64,000 bases of DNA. Source: Mycteria americana (Eukaryota > Chordata > Aves > Ciconiiformes > Ciconiidae). The notes beneath the pieces are model-generated. The model did not search any database. It was not told where the DNA came from and saw only the letters and a program-made list of their open reading frames with translations. Below are positions 23,401-35,192 of the stretch, one piece after another. Where the stretch lies: NCBI RefSeq assembly GCF_035582795.1, contig NC_134370.1, positions 35,389,501 to 35,453,500 on the forward strand, read 5' to 3'. Each line of letters begins with the position of its first letter. The first letter of the stretch is position 1. The position numbers and the translations under genes are program-made.

Positions 23401-26050
23401 TTCCCTCAAACAGCAATGACAAGAGCAGACGGAAAAGCAGCAGATGTGTGGTGACACAGACCTTCAGCTGGGAGGGCAAACGGGCAGGCCTTGGCCATTG
23501 TGTAAATTCTGTGGTTTGGTCCTGGAGGTTGTGGCTTCAGCCCCAGGTCCCAATTCCTTACCACAAACCACCAGAGACCTCTCTGAGTAAATGCAAGGCC
23601 AACTCCTTCTCAGTGAGGCTCCATCAAATTTAAATATCATTCATGCAAAGGGCTTCCAGCTTAAGCATCCTGCCATAGGCATGGTTATTCAGCACAGCAA
23701 TATGTAGGCACAAATGGGCTGGAGTGTGAGATAGCTGAGACCCGTTCAGCTTGACAACCGGTGAAAATCCCCTGCCTACCTCCCATCCCCGCAGGCTGCC
23801 TGTCTTGTTGGACAGCCCCTTGAGAACACGACTCAGCTGCCTTCTCTGAATCAGGCACAGAGGACTGCAGATTATTTAATATTGCTTGTATTCCAGGAGC
23901 ATCCTGGGGACCTTAATCACGGTCCTCGGCCATGCTCCACTAGGCACGCCCTAGGCAAAAGGCAGCCTCTGCATGTCAGGGCTCCTCTAAGGAAGGCCTG
24001 TCTGCTTGCAGTGGTACCTGCAGAGCAGCAGCTTTTGAACCGCTCCACGCTCTGTGATGCCATTCCCAACACCCGAACGCAGCAAACGCAGCCTCTCTTT
24101 CTGAACACTGGGAACGAGGCAAACCTGCATGACCACCAGTGGTCAAAGCCGCCCGAGCTGTTGACACTGGAGCTAGACAGATGCAGTCACACGTGGGACA
24201 GCCCCTGCTTTGCATTTTGGTGCAGATGTACACAGAGAAAGGAATGAGGGCAGAGCTGAGACAGTGGGAAGCTTGGAGAGAAGGAGGGTGTCTGTTACTT
24301 GAAATCACTCTAAAGCACATTACAAATCTGTTAAATCATTGTGGGTTACCCTGTATTTCAGAGTAAATTAGTAACTTTTCAGAGGGAGTGAAGAAACTAC
24401 CACTCCACTTTTAAATAATGAAAATGCTAAAAAACCTACACTTAACAGCTCTAAAACTGCAGCAAGTCACCCACCAACACCCACTCCTCTTGTCAGCAGG
24501 CTTTTTTCAGCTTTGCCTATTATTTGTGTCAAGCCAGAGATGCTTAATGTTTGCTGCGCTTATCTGCTCAACTTTAAGGAGCCCCAAATATTACAATACG
24601 TACCTGTGCCACTGACCTCTTTCCCCACAGTATTTTGATCTAAATAAGTAACAAACACAGAGTTTCTAAAATCATTTGGATTCACTGGCTCTGAGTGCAT
24701 AGCTGTAAAAAATCTGCTTTAAGATTAACATCCAATTTTATTCATGCCTGAGGCTTCACCACAACATCTATTTTTGTAAGATTAACAGCAAGATCCCAGT
24801 TCTCCAGAAATGTAGAGAGTAACAGCCAATTGTAAAAGGAAGATGATGTTTCCTAACCTGCCCTGCTCACATCCAGGAAGGTACATTTTCCTAGCCCTTT
24901 CCACAGTAGGTGTGATTTCTATTTGTATTTTTGCACCCACAACGTGCAGCATGTGTATTAGTCCTTCTGCCTCCCATTAGCTGAAATGCATTTCTGATGA
25001 AACTGTGGGTGCCAAAAAATACTAACACAAATCTCACATGTGCAAAGCGTCCCCTGAAAGACAGCTTTTACTCTGGAGGAGTTAAGAAACAGCCATCTTC
25101 CTGTACCTTGCACAACAGCATATTGAATCATCTAACTTGAAAATACAAGTATAGCAAATGAGCATTTGATATTTCAGCTAATCCATTTGAAATGAATATA
25201 CATGAAAACACTTCTTTTTGAACATGGCCATCGGAGGACAAATTGAGGGCCATTTTTAACCTAAACAGCAGAAGAAAAGTTGCTTTAAATAGTGCCTTTG
25301 GTATCTGTCAATTAGAGCTATTGCAGTTCTGTCAACTTGCACTCCTCCTTTAGTTCCAGCTTTGCTCCATCCTACACAGATCCGTACAAATCAATTGTCT
25401 CTTGCAAACACGCACTAACCACTGGAAAGTGAAATTAATAAAGTGCGAGAAAAGCTGATTCATAAAGCTGACACTCCTGTGCCCAGCAACTCTGGGTTTC
25501 TCCCCTCCAGCTAGCTGTTTGAGATAGGCAGGCAAAGTAGTAAAAGATTATCAAATCGCAACTGTCATTCCTGACAAAATGCATCTCAATGCTGGAAGGA
25601 ATTTTAGGTTTTAAGCTAAAACACCACGCCAAAGGGTTCCTCAGAGCCTGTCAATATCTGTACCTTGGATGGAAAGCTACCACTGAGCACAGTGTGTCCA
25701 ACATATAGAACCTGCCACGAAATGAAGTTCTTCATAAGAAAGCTCATCTCAGTCTTGGTTGGTAACAATAACAAGGAGACAAGATGAGACCATCAGTCTC
25801 AATTGCGAAGACAATGTTTTCCTCCCATATTATTCTGTCTGTCATGTTCCCTTCAGGTTCCAAAGGAATCCCTGTCTCATACATCATTATTTCCCACAAA
25901 GCTTGAAAGCCTTCAGGGGGGGTTTCTCCCTACCCACTGTACCAGCCTTGATGTCTGAGTATCTTCAGAACAGTGACAGAGGCCTCTGCCAGCAATAAAG
26001 GGGAACATCTGCATACCAATTAAACTGCTGAGCGCTGAAGAGTTAAAAAG
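20441..26050. other. Non-coding unique sequence
   Basis: Mostly AT-leaning sequence without a recognisable exon. A perfect ten-base hairpin is at 21580-21605. The stretch 25110-25340 looks compositionally like conserved non-coding DNA, but conservation cannot be judged from one sequence. Reading frames up to about 150 codons (21279-21734) show no family resemblance. Confidence 0.4.
21580..21605. repeat. Perfect 10-base inverted repeat
   Basis: GCAATTCACC (21580-21589) pairs exactly with GGTGAATTGC (21596-21605) around a six-base loop. The function is unknown and a chance origin is plausible. Confidence 0.6.
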
Positions 26051-26067
26051 AAAAAAAAAAAAAAAAA
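26051..26067 (+). repeat. A17 homopolymer
   Basis: Seventeen consecutive A followed by a purine run. An AATAAA hexamer lies at about 25994, some 55 bases upstream. No recognisable processed gene or SINE precedes it, so I do not call it a retroposition tail. Confidence 0.8.
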
Positions 26068-26106
26068 GAGGGGGGAAAGCCTTGAAAGTAAATCTGAGCT
26101 AAGTTT

Positions 26107-27592
26107 TAATTAATGCCCTAGGCCCCGATTCACCACAGCACTTAGGCTGTAGTTAACTTTAAGCATGTATTTAGTTCCATTGAAGTCAAAAGACAGCATC
26201 GAAGAGGCAAACTACATTAGCACAATTTAATACTCTTTGGGCTAATTAATCAGCCGTAAAAATTAACTATGAGAACTGTATTCCTTATTTCCCTTGCTGT
26301 GACATTTCCAGATAAAAATACTTGGATGTGGCTGGAATAAGCAAAAAGCACTACCTTGTTTGGCTGTCATGGGCTGCTAAGTCCTACAGCTGTGAAGGCC
26401 AGTCCCCAAGAGCAGCTAAAGGAACTGAGCTCTCTGCACATCACAGCCTAATGTCTGTATGCTCTATGCGGTGGCAGCACGCAGGCACAAAAGGCACAGC
26501 CCTTGTCCTGAGGAGCAGCAATCTAAGAAACGCATTGGCAACAGATGAGCAAAGCCATCAGGCAATGGAGGGCACATCAGAGACATCTTTCCTTTTCTCT
26601 ATAAAGAGGCATTTGTGCACCGCAGTGCACCAGTGTTAGTTGTGATCAGAGGTGGCAAGGAAGGGCAGCAAACAGGGCTGGGTAAATGAGGGAGGCTGAG
26701 GGCAGATGCGAGTTTGGAGACAGAACTGGTGAGGTTACCAAGAGAGGCACTGTCAGGCAGAGCTGGCGGGAGAGGGGCAGCGCTGATATCTAAAGGGTAG
26801 GCAGACCGGAGTCTGGTCCAGCCCCAAATATGGGCAAGGGCTAAACTCTCCTCAATATCAGTGGAGCAGGACTGACCCCTATAAAAAAGCAGCGCAGAGT
26901 GCAATCTCCAAGTAGCTGAATAGTCCCAGATAACATCCAAACCTTTTCTCCACTTGGTAAGCACAGTATGGTGAATGGCTGCCAAAACTGCACCGACAAT
27001 GTGCAGGCTAGATTTGGCCTGAACATGGTCTCCAAGGGCCCAACACAACCAATTTTTGAGCTCCTGTTGACTTCACAAAGGCATGTGTACGGCTAACCAT
27101 TCTGTAAATCAGGATGCAAGGAGAAAAGCTGGCTGATAAGGGTCTTCTTGCTAGAATTTCTGCAAAAATGAAACCACAGGAAGTTTGCCAAAGTATCGTT
27201 AATGCTGTACATGGACCTATAAAAGCTAGGAAATCAAGAGCAGGGGACATAAACTCCTGGCTGACAATAATTTTTTATTTAATCCATTATGAAAACAAAA
27301 AAGAACAAAAACTAGAATGCCATGAGCATAAAAGAAAGTACCAGTGCAGCTTTTCAGATTAACTTTGAATTTCCTTGCTTTCATTGGTTTAAGAGCTCTA
27401 TTGTTACTCTCTTGGTTTTTTAATTGCAGATACTAAAAATTCTTTTATCTTTCAAAGTCCTTAAAGTCTGTTATATAAATAGGTAATTAAAGCCTCTTTC
27501 AACTGGGTATAATTTACTCTATAGTTTACAACAGCTGCACTAGAGCTATTACAGTTTATCATTTAAAAGCCTAATTAGGGGCTTCTTAATTA
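26107..27592. promoter_or_regulatory. Cluster of TAATTA motifs, possible enhancer
   Basis: Five exact TAATTA words occur, at 26107-26112, 26243-26248, 27484-27489, 27572-27577 and 27587-27592. The last two sit 15 bases apart in an AT-rich block. TAATTA is the core bound by many homeodomain proteins, and clusters are common in developmental enhancers. AT-rich DNA also produces the word by chance, so this is a weak candidate. Confidence 0.2.
26116..26189 (+). repeat. Ancient amniote interspersed repeat, copy 1 of a GATTCA..AAGCACTTA family
   Basis: The sequence reads in order: a GGCCCCGATTCA start, a CAGCACTTAGG block, TTAACTTTAAGCATGT, then CCATTGAAGTCAA. This order matches, from memory, a palindromic repeat common in bird, crocodilian and turtle genomes (GATTCAGCAAAGCACTTAAG, then AACTTTAAGCA, then CCCATTGAAGTCAATGGG). 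A related copy is at 40380-40462. No coding capacity. Confidence 0.6.
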
Positions 27593-30053
27593 GTGGATCC
27601 TTCAGTCACTAGACTGTGACTGTGTAAAAGATGCTTGGCAGCTGTCACATGTTACAAATCTGCATGAAATGTTTGCGTGAAAACAAGGTGTGTACAAGTC
27701 CAAAAAGACATTCATTGTCCCTGCAGGTCAGCCCATCTGAACATGCAAACCTCCGCGCTACATCTACACTCTCCTCTCTAAGCGCACGGCTGGTCTGCAC
27801 ACAGCCTTTCGCTCGTGCACATGTTGCTGGAACCCGCCAGCGCATCCGGAGGCAAGCCCCCAGCCTCGCTGAGCTGACCTGCTGCAACAGTCCACTCTGG
27901 TGTGACCGTTCTCATGTTCAAACACAACCGAAAGAGAGGACGGGACTGTGCCCACTGACTGCTCAGGCTGGCCCTCACATGGCTTGTCAAATGCTTTCTC
28001 CATCAAATGCAGCTCCTCACTGCTGCTGCTCTCTCCCTCAGGAGCTCTGCACCATGCTGGATTCAGTGGGCAGTTCCTCTGTGGTGCCGAAAGTACTCAC
28101 ATCACTAGAAGGAGGAAGACAAGATCCAGTTACTGCCTCTCATTTAGAGCCACCAACACAGATTTCTCATTAATCACCAACAAATTAGCAGTCAGTCACT
28201 GAGATTTTAAGTGCACTATTTGCCCAGAGAAAGGACTGTAACTCCTTCATCCTTCCCCTCTGGGTGGCACGGCATGGGAGAGCAGCTGGTGGAGCCATAG
28301 CTAGTCTTAACAGGAATCACTCACTGGAACGAGCCTCATACCAGCCCGGGGCTCACAGGACCAGCAACCAAAGAGCTTGTCCAGACCATACTCTGGAGGA
28401 CTGGTGGGGTTTTCTTAAGTTTTCACCTGCTTGTAACACAGCGGCTGTGTCACAGAGGGTCAGATTTGGGGCGTGCCAGCATTTGGGAGCATTGCTTTAA
28501 ACACTACAGTGACAAAATCACGAGTTTTTATTGACTGCAGGATAATATAAATCAGCTATTGAAAACCTGTATCATTAGTGCTATTGCTTTCCAGTGGTAG
28601 ATAGCTGCCGTAATGGATTGGCCTCTCCATCTCATCCTCCCACTGGAAAACAACATATACAGGAACGATCAATAACTTGATCTAAGTTACTTGTAGACAT
28701 GTCAGGTGCAAATACCTCCCTTTCTTAAAGGTTTTAAAGACCAGATATTTTTGCAAAATTTAGGCCAGGCAACAAATTGCGTTGGATAAATTGTCGTTAT
28801 GGCGGAGAACAGCATAACCAGATCCACCCACATTGTTACAAGGAAGTTTTAAATAGACAGGCAATAACTTTATTATATGCATGTATTACTTTGCGGGGTC
28901 AATAGCTCAAGATGTTCCTTTGCAACAGGATAAATTTCCATTTGAAAAGCATTTTCTATAATATTCATGTTGCTGAGGAGCCTCTGTTTGACAGGGAATA
29001 ACTAGATTATTTCATCATGGGGTTTGCCACTAATTTCTACAGCTGAAATCCTAAAATACCTTCAAAATCAGTATGAAAATCCACTGTCGTTACTAGGGCC
29101 AGGATTTCATCCTATTGTGTCATAACGTATTACCCGCTTAATTCAGTGTTGCCAAATCTGAAGTCAATGGAAACTCTACAGGTCACAGCCTTGTTTCCCC
29201 ATGGATCAGTGGAGAGGCTAAAGAGATGTTTAAGGGCCTTCCCTATATAAAGATGGCATCACTTTCACTCCATCAGTATGATTCAAGCATGTACACGCGT
29301 TTCTTCCCCTTACGCCACTCCCTGTCACTTGCACACACACAGAGGGGATATAGTCAAGAAGATTATAATACAGGTCAGAGGGGAGCTGAAGCACAGTTAT
29401 TTCACAGTCATTACGTTACAGCCTCCAAGGATGTCCATGGACACACAAAGAAGCGGCCGTACGCCGAGTCCCGGCCGTACACTGAGTCCCGCTGCAGCAC
29501 TGACATCAAGGCAGTCTTTTCATGGGAGAACAAACGCTAGCCAGGACTTTCTGAAAGTCGAGCTGTTACCTTCTGAAAACCGTTGTGGCAAGCCGCCTAT
29601 GGACTCAACTGAGAACTTCACAGGGACGTCATATTTCTTTGAGCTGACCCTCCCAGAAAACTTTGCACTCCAAATTCTTGGAAATCCTTGCACCCTAAAT
29701 CAAACACCCTTTTAAACAGGTCCTTGTTGTAGAACACTTACATTGTGTGGCCTGCATGGCACTAATGCTTACTTTCTTCAGTAAGTTTAGTGGCATCCAA
29801 AGTGATGCCATGGAAATTATTTTATCTGATTTCATTTTGCATTGACTTCTGTGACACAAGAGCAGGGATGGCCTTTCAGAAGAGGAAGAGGCCACAGTAA
29901 CATGGGTTCAGGTAGCCACAACCATAAAGCAGAGGTGAAGGCTGAAGACGGAGGAGAAAATAACATCATGCCAATATGTTTTATTTTCAATTACTTCAAC
30001 ACCGCTTGCCTGCTGGCTCCAAGCAAGTACTGTGAACCTCCTTGTCTTTGCAG
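27593..30053. other. Non-coding sequence, locally GC-rich
   Basis: A GC-richer patch at about 27720-28180 carries overlapping open frames on both strands, the longest plus-strand one at 27631-28173 (180 codons). None resembles a known protein. A stretch at 29095-29190 starts GGGCCAGGATTTCATCC and contains GAAGTCAATGG, so it may be another decayed palindromic repeat. An 18-base duplication lies at 29454-29489. Confidence 0.4.
29454..29489. repeat. CpG-rich 18-base tandem duplication
   Basis: Two adjacent 18-base units, 29454-29471 and 29472-29489, differ at two positions. Each begins CGGCCGTAC and ends GAGTCC. This is a recent-looking local duplication in otherwise AT-leaning sequence. Confidence 0.8.
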
Positions 30054-30233
30054 CAGGGCAGACACGCTGCACCCCACCATGGAAAATGCTGGGAGAGCAG
30101 AGCACCCAGCAGCTCGCCGAGGCCAAAGACCCTCTGGAGCACAGGGCCTGCAGAAGCCGAGCAAGCGTGGCACCGCTGCGGCTCCCAGCAGGACAGCTCA
30201 CCACCTCAGCTCCCTCAGCACCTGGGCACCACG
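30054..30233 (+). other. Exon-like block with good splice-site matches
   Basis: A strong acceptor match (CTCCTTGTCTTTGCAG, ending at 30053) and a good donor match (ACG then GTGAGG, cut after 30233) bracket exactly 180 bases, a multiple of three. All three plus-strand frames are open across the block. It is GC-richer than its flanks. None of the three translations resembles a protein family I know, and no partner exon was identified. It may be an exon of a fast-evolving gene or non-coding RNA, or a chance pairing of splice motifs. Confidence 0.2.
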
Positions 30234-31136
30234 GTGAGGAATCCAAGCACCTGCATGCAGCCCACCACCATCCCAGCTGTGCAGGCTGGCAGCTGACCCG
30301 CTCCAGCCCCGGGGCTACTGCCTGAACCCTTGGGCTCAGAAGAAAGAAATGGGTCCCTCTGGCAATCAGATCCCTTTTTATTGGGGCAGGATCATTGATT
30401 ATCATTTTGTGTAGTCCTCTGCTGTTCTCCTCCCCCCGGCTTTTTGTTTTTAATAAATGAAAACACACCAGAAGAGCTCAGCGTCTTCTTTCAAAACTTC
30501 TCTATTTCACTAACTTGTTCCAACCTCCATCACAGCTCTTTCCTTGTCAGCAACTGTACCACTGCGCTATACCTCTGCCCACGCACAAATGCACTGGTTG
30601 AAGGTATGAACTGGAATCTCTCCGTTAAAGGAACAAGCAGGCATCCCAGAGACTGACACAGCTGCTATTTGCATGTAAAAGAGGAAAAGAAGGTGCATAA
30701 CTGAGCCCAAATTAGCATGAGCAAAGCCTCCCACCGCATTTGCAAACTACAGCTTGCACAGTGGTGCTAACAGAGGTGCACACTTTCCTCACAAAGAAAG
30801 ATTTCCACCTCAGCTATAAGGAAACTTGGCTAACGGTGGTTCACAGAATTTAGCATCCCATGAACTTTTAAATCCCTGTTTTCCTAAAATTCACAGAGTG
30901 CTAGAAAAAGAGAAACACAGTGGATACAGGGTGAGCTGGATATGCCCAGGTTTAATTTCATCTCCACTTTCAGCTTGGTTCCTGAAGCCAGCTACCTCAG
31001 CGAGAGCCATATTTTCTAAAGCCTCCATCACTTCTGTACCCCTAGATTTTTGAATGTCCAGAAATATTCACAGTGCTCAGTGCATCTGAAAATGAAAACC
31101 AAAATAAGCAGGGCAAATGCAGATCAAACGCTCCAT

Positions 31137-31248
31137 GTCTCATTTCCATCTTTTGAGAAATGAGGACTGTTAACCTCTTTTTTACCATCAGCTCTTTCAC
31201 AGGGATGCTGTGGGGATTCATTTATGTCTGCAAAGTCTTGCTGAAGAC
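31137..31248 (+). repeat. MIR-like (CORE-SINE) 3' fragment
   Basis: The sequence follows the order of the MIR 3' half: a TCATTTCCATC..GAGAAATGAGGA block (compare CAGTTTCCTCATCTGTAAAATGGGG), then ACCTC, then TTTCACAGGGATGCTGTGGG, then GATTCATTTA and CTGCAAAG. MIR SINEs spread early in amniote evolution and survive as relics in birds. The identification rests on remembered family order, not alignment. Confidence 0.5.
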
Positions 31249-32383
31249 ACACACTTCATAAACTGTAAGATTTACGGATTTTACCACAATCTTTGTCTCT
31301 TTCTCTGGCTAGGTACACACATACCTAAGCATCCATGCCTGTGCGCACACACCTACTGAGTCATAAAAAGAGGATTAGATGTCTCAGTAGACTATTTAAG
31401 CAGTGTAATTTTATTAAGAACTGTCCCCCAAACCAAACTGCATTTTGAGGTCTTGTTGCAGAGAAGTTATAGACTCTTTTTACTTTATCATCATACTTTT
31501 ATGGAAGCTGTTGGAACAATTCAGTGCCTCTGCTGTTTCCGCAGTAGGTTTAGCTCATCTGAGAGACTAGAAAGAACAGTAAATGCAGACATTAATGGTA
31601 ATAAAATCAAAGCTAAGCCCTACATGAAGAGAAACAAATTCCAAAATGAAAAATTCGATTACACAGTACCTGTCTCCTGTCTTGACTTCCTCATTATATG
31701 TAGAAATTAACCCTGTCATTAAGTACTTTGATCAGGCTGTACATAAACAGCTTATAACGGCATGAAATCTACCACAGCAAGCAGGCAAATGAACAAGGGG
31801 AGAAATACTGACATTTGGGGCTGCTGTCAGACATCAAGTGCTCCTACTCCCTCAGGGCCAAACTGCTAGAGTAAATGGGGTTACTCCAAGGATTAATTGC
31901 TCCCTCCTGGTTTGCACTACTTCCAGAAAGTTTCAGTAATAATATCTAAGAGGCTATCATTTGGAGATCAGTAGCATCTTTTTAAGATCTTTGAGAGATT
32001 TATAGGTTGGGCTGTTGTAACTGCTCTTAGGCTAAAACTCGGTACAGAAATTCACAGCCCATGATTGAGCTGAAGCAGCATGTGGTCAAATTGGTCCATG
32101 TTTGCATTGCTCAGAAATGAGGTATAGCACCATTTCACATACTCCAGTTCCAAACATTTATTAGTTAAATTTGGAGAATTTCTAGGCACGAATACATATC
32201 GTAAGCAAGACTTCTGGGCAGTTGAGGGTTTTCTTTTTCTGGTTTGTCTGTTTGTCAGGATTTTGGAGCAGAAGTTGCTTTCTTCTGGGATGCATTTAAC
32301 TCAATGTAACTTTACTTACTTGTGATACTACCTAAATTCCTTGCACATATAGACTGCTACACAATCAGAGGTGGTCAAGCCAA

Positions 32384-32451
32384 CAGGGTCTCTTCCCAAC
32401 TCTGCCCCTGGCCTGCCGTAAGTCCCTTACCATCTCTGAGCCCTGTTTTCA
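32384..32451 (+). repeat. MIR-like (CORE-SINE) central fragment
   Basis: The run CCCAACTCTGCCCCTGGCCT, then AAGTCCCTTACCATCTCTGAGCC, matches the order of the MIR core and the segment after it (compare CCAGCTCTGCCACTTACTAGC, then CAAGTCACTTAACCTCTCTG). The copy is truncated on both sides. It has the same orientation as the fragment at 31137. Confidence 0.55.
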
Positions 32452-34625
32452 AGCAGCTATGTTTCCTGCAGCTCTTCCCACCTCTTTGTTCAAGAGACCC
32501 TCAGGATGGAGATGGACTGAGGATGGCCAGGTACAACATCTGCCCCTGAGCACCGCCTGGGGGCACTCTGTTTTGTTTAGAAAGTACAGCTCAGATGCTT
32601 GCTCCTCTCTGTTCTCCTAGCTTAGCTGCGATGGGGTTTCTGGTGATTTGCCAGTTACAGCAGGTACAGATGTAAGGGAGAAATCTTGACCCAAAAGAGG
32701 CAAAGGCAGAGTTTCCCACTGTCTTCAAGATGGCCAAGATTTTACCTTTAACATCCTAATAAAAGCTTGGAAAACACTAAGCAACCCCACAGATTATTTG
32801 TTTCTGTATGCACTGCTAAACATACTGCAGAACAGATGTTTTATTATTCCTAGAAGCACTAAAGTCCAGTATTTCCTCTGCTTCTCACAATCCATTATTT
32901 TATCCCATTGCTACAATCAGCTCCAGGACATTATAGCAAGACATTGTTCAAAACGGCTATCACTACAATTTAGACAAACTCAGTCCTAGACCAAAACAGC
33001 TCAGACAAAATATCACAGACACCATGGAGCTTCCCAGCATACTGTTCTCACTCTGCAAAACTGCATAACTGTTCTTACTCATGCCCCACATACCAGTTGT
33101 GTGCACACAAAAATGGTCCCTTCCAGATCCACAAATACTCAGACACTCCTTCCTGTACAGTCATGCAAAGAATGCAACCATGCCATACCAATATGGGTAT
33201 ACACCAGGCAAATACTACTATAGATTTGGATAGACTCGGAGGCTTTGACCTCAGCTACAGAAGGGTTGGGCACTTTGAGGTAAAGGTCTGTAAAGGTGAG
33301 AGGATGAGCAGTCACTCACCAGCCGGGCAGAGATCAGAGGGCTCGTAGGATACTGGTGGCAGGGAGGAAAGGTGCTCACAGAAGGCAGTTTGCAGGGGAT
33401 GGAGCTAGCTGGAAGCAGCATTTTTACGTCTGGCTGTAATGAACCAGACCAAACTCTTTCAGCACCTGTGTAGTCCTAGTAATAAAGCAAATCAGACATT
33501 TCTTTTGAATTTGCAGTTCCTGTTCAAATTCATTTACTTAAGTATTGCTGGGTATTTTGCCTACACTAAAAGTAGCAGTAAGGGTGTACCTGAAATTTCT
33601 AGCAAACCTAACAATCCAGGCTGCAAATGCACATTACATATACCAACTACCGTATCATTATCATCTGACACTTTTACAATATGTCAGCTTCCCTTCTAAG
33701 AATAATTCACTGTTAATAGCAATTTTATGTAACTAGCAGCATGCTAGGGATTTCTCGCAGATCCCATCCCTGAAGAATCCCCAGATTCGGCAAGGCAATC
33801 AAATCTCACCTGCAAAGTCTTCTAGTGATTACTCTCTTTCATTCACCTCTTCAGTGGTCTAGAGTTTGCTCTTGCTCCCACCGAACCCAGTGACCAAATC
33901 CAGCCTTCCTGGTGAACTGCAGTATGCAGAGCAGATTAAGGGCTCCAGTCCTGACCGAGCAAGACATTTTTAAGCATGTCTTACCTTAAGTGTACGTATT
34001 GTTTCACTGATCAATGGCACCACCTAAATGCACAGTCAAGCATGTTGTTAAACACCTCTCTGAACAGCTGGTGCCATAACCTGGGAAAATTCCCTGGCAC
34101 AGCTTTGGAGCTGCTCTAGAATAACTCACGAGTAATGTACACAGGCACTGAAATGTGTAAGTCAGGAAAAACACAAACAAGAGGAGCAGAAGCAGCTGTG
34201 GTGGACTGCTTTTCAAAACACACTCAATGGCTATTGGAAGGCAAGTCCAGAGCCTTGGTGTAGTTTTAAAACTGAACTGGGGAAGGAAGGCAGCTGCTCA
34301 GGGACCCAGGGCAAGTCACAGAGGGTATGTGAAGAAGTTGGCCTGCCTAAACGACTTTCAGGGGATGGTAAAAATTGTAGTTAAGATAAACAAAGTTTTA
34401 TTAAAGGTTTGTTTTTACTAAATCTTTGTTCGTGCTTTTAAACTGGATTTAAAGCAGCGTGGTAACTTTATTCCACTAGTAACAAATCCCAGCCAAGGCA
34501 AACAGCATGTATCCAAATGCAGTTGGATCTGCCAGGTAGGAACGTCGGGCTGCAGAGTAAGGAATTACAGTATGGCCCCACCTTGCAGGAGGTGAGGCCT
34601 GGGGCCAGTCTCACAGATATAACCA

Positions 34626-34684
34626 GGACACTCAGTACCGGCAGCTGCCATTGAAGCTAATGGGAACTGCTGGTACTCAACACC
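34626..34684. repeat. Ancient palindromic repeat (CATTGAAG core)
   Basis: The left half (CTCAGTACCGGCAGCTGCC) is nearly the reverse complement of the right half (GGGAACTGCTGGTACTCA), meeting at CCATTGAAGCTAATGG. The AATGGGAACTGCTGGTACTCA half resembles a GGGAGCTGCTGGTGCTCAGC-type amniote repeat known to me from birds, crocodilians and turtles. Such palindromes are usually read as MITE-like DNA-transposon relics. Confidence 0.6.
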
Positions 34685-34883
34685 ACTATGGCTTTGTCTC
34701 TAGGAGAGGAATATATGATTTATCATGAGCTCATTGATTACAGCAGGAGTCTGCCACAAAGACACACCCTTGAAAGGAACTTCTGTTTTCAGTCCTCCCC
34801 TTGGAGTACACATACACATATGGGCTTCCCTATATAAGACGATGCATGGACCCAAGCCACGGATCTGAGAAGCCCCCGGGAGC

Positions 34884-35190
34884 TGGCGGGAGTGTTGATC
34901 TGCTCCACAGAGGGACCTGGACAGGCTGGATCGATGGGCCGAGGTCAACTGTATGAGGTTTAACAAGGCCAAGTGCCAGGTCCTGCACTTGGGTCACAAC
35001 AACCCCATGCAACGCTACAGGCTTGGGGAAGAGTGGCTGGAAAGCTGCCCGGCGGAAAAGGACCTGGGGGTGTTGGTTGACAGCTGCCTGAATATGAGTC
35101 ACCAGTGTGCCCAGCTGGCCAAGAAAGCCAACAGCATCCTGGCTTGTGTCAGGAACAGTGTGACCAGCAGGAGTAGGGAAGTGATCGTGC
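34884..35190 (+). mobile_element. CR1 copy 2, left part (interrupted by copy 3)
   Basis: This CR1 segment begins inside the RT region (GGCGGGAGTGTTGATCTGCT) and lacks about 20 bases present in its relatives near 34908. It encodes the RT-downstream block in one open frame from 34953 to its right edge. It stops abruptly at GTGATCGTG (about 35189), where copy 3 starts. The sequence that should follow resumes at about 36165, so this piece and 36165-36700 form one original element. Confidence 0.88.
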
Positions 35191-35192
35191 TC

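Larger units (their letters stand above)
30234..34625. other. Non-coding sequence with decayed SINE remnants
   Basis: No exon was recognised. Two MIR-like SINE fragments (31137-31248 and 32384-32451) lie here. A short stretch at 31852-31915 contains AGAGTAAATGGGGTTACTCC and resembles the old palindromic repeats, though weakly. The rest is unique-looking AT-leaning sequence. Confidence 0.4.

Noticed and set aside
25759..26067. Processed pseudogene ending in the A17 run
   Set aside because: The AATAAA is too far from the A tract, the upstream frame is unrecognisable, and no flanking direct repeats were seen.
26599..27048. 149-codon minus-strand reading frame
   Set aside because: No family resemblance; probably chance openness.
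27631..28173. 180-codon plus-strand reading frame
   Set aside because: No family resemblance, several open minus-strand frames over the same bases, and no splice or promoter context.
29908..30468. 186-codon minus-strand reading frame
   Set aside because: No recognisable domain. It overlaps three open plus-strand frames in a GC-rich patch, so openness is not informative.
34831..34838. TATATAAG as a plus-strand TATA box before the CR1 cluster
   Set aside because: No accompanying CCAAT or GC box and no downstream exon; such words are common in AT-rich DNA.
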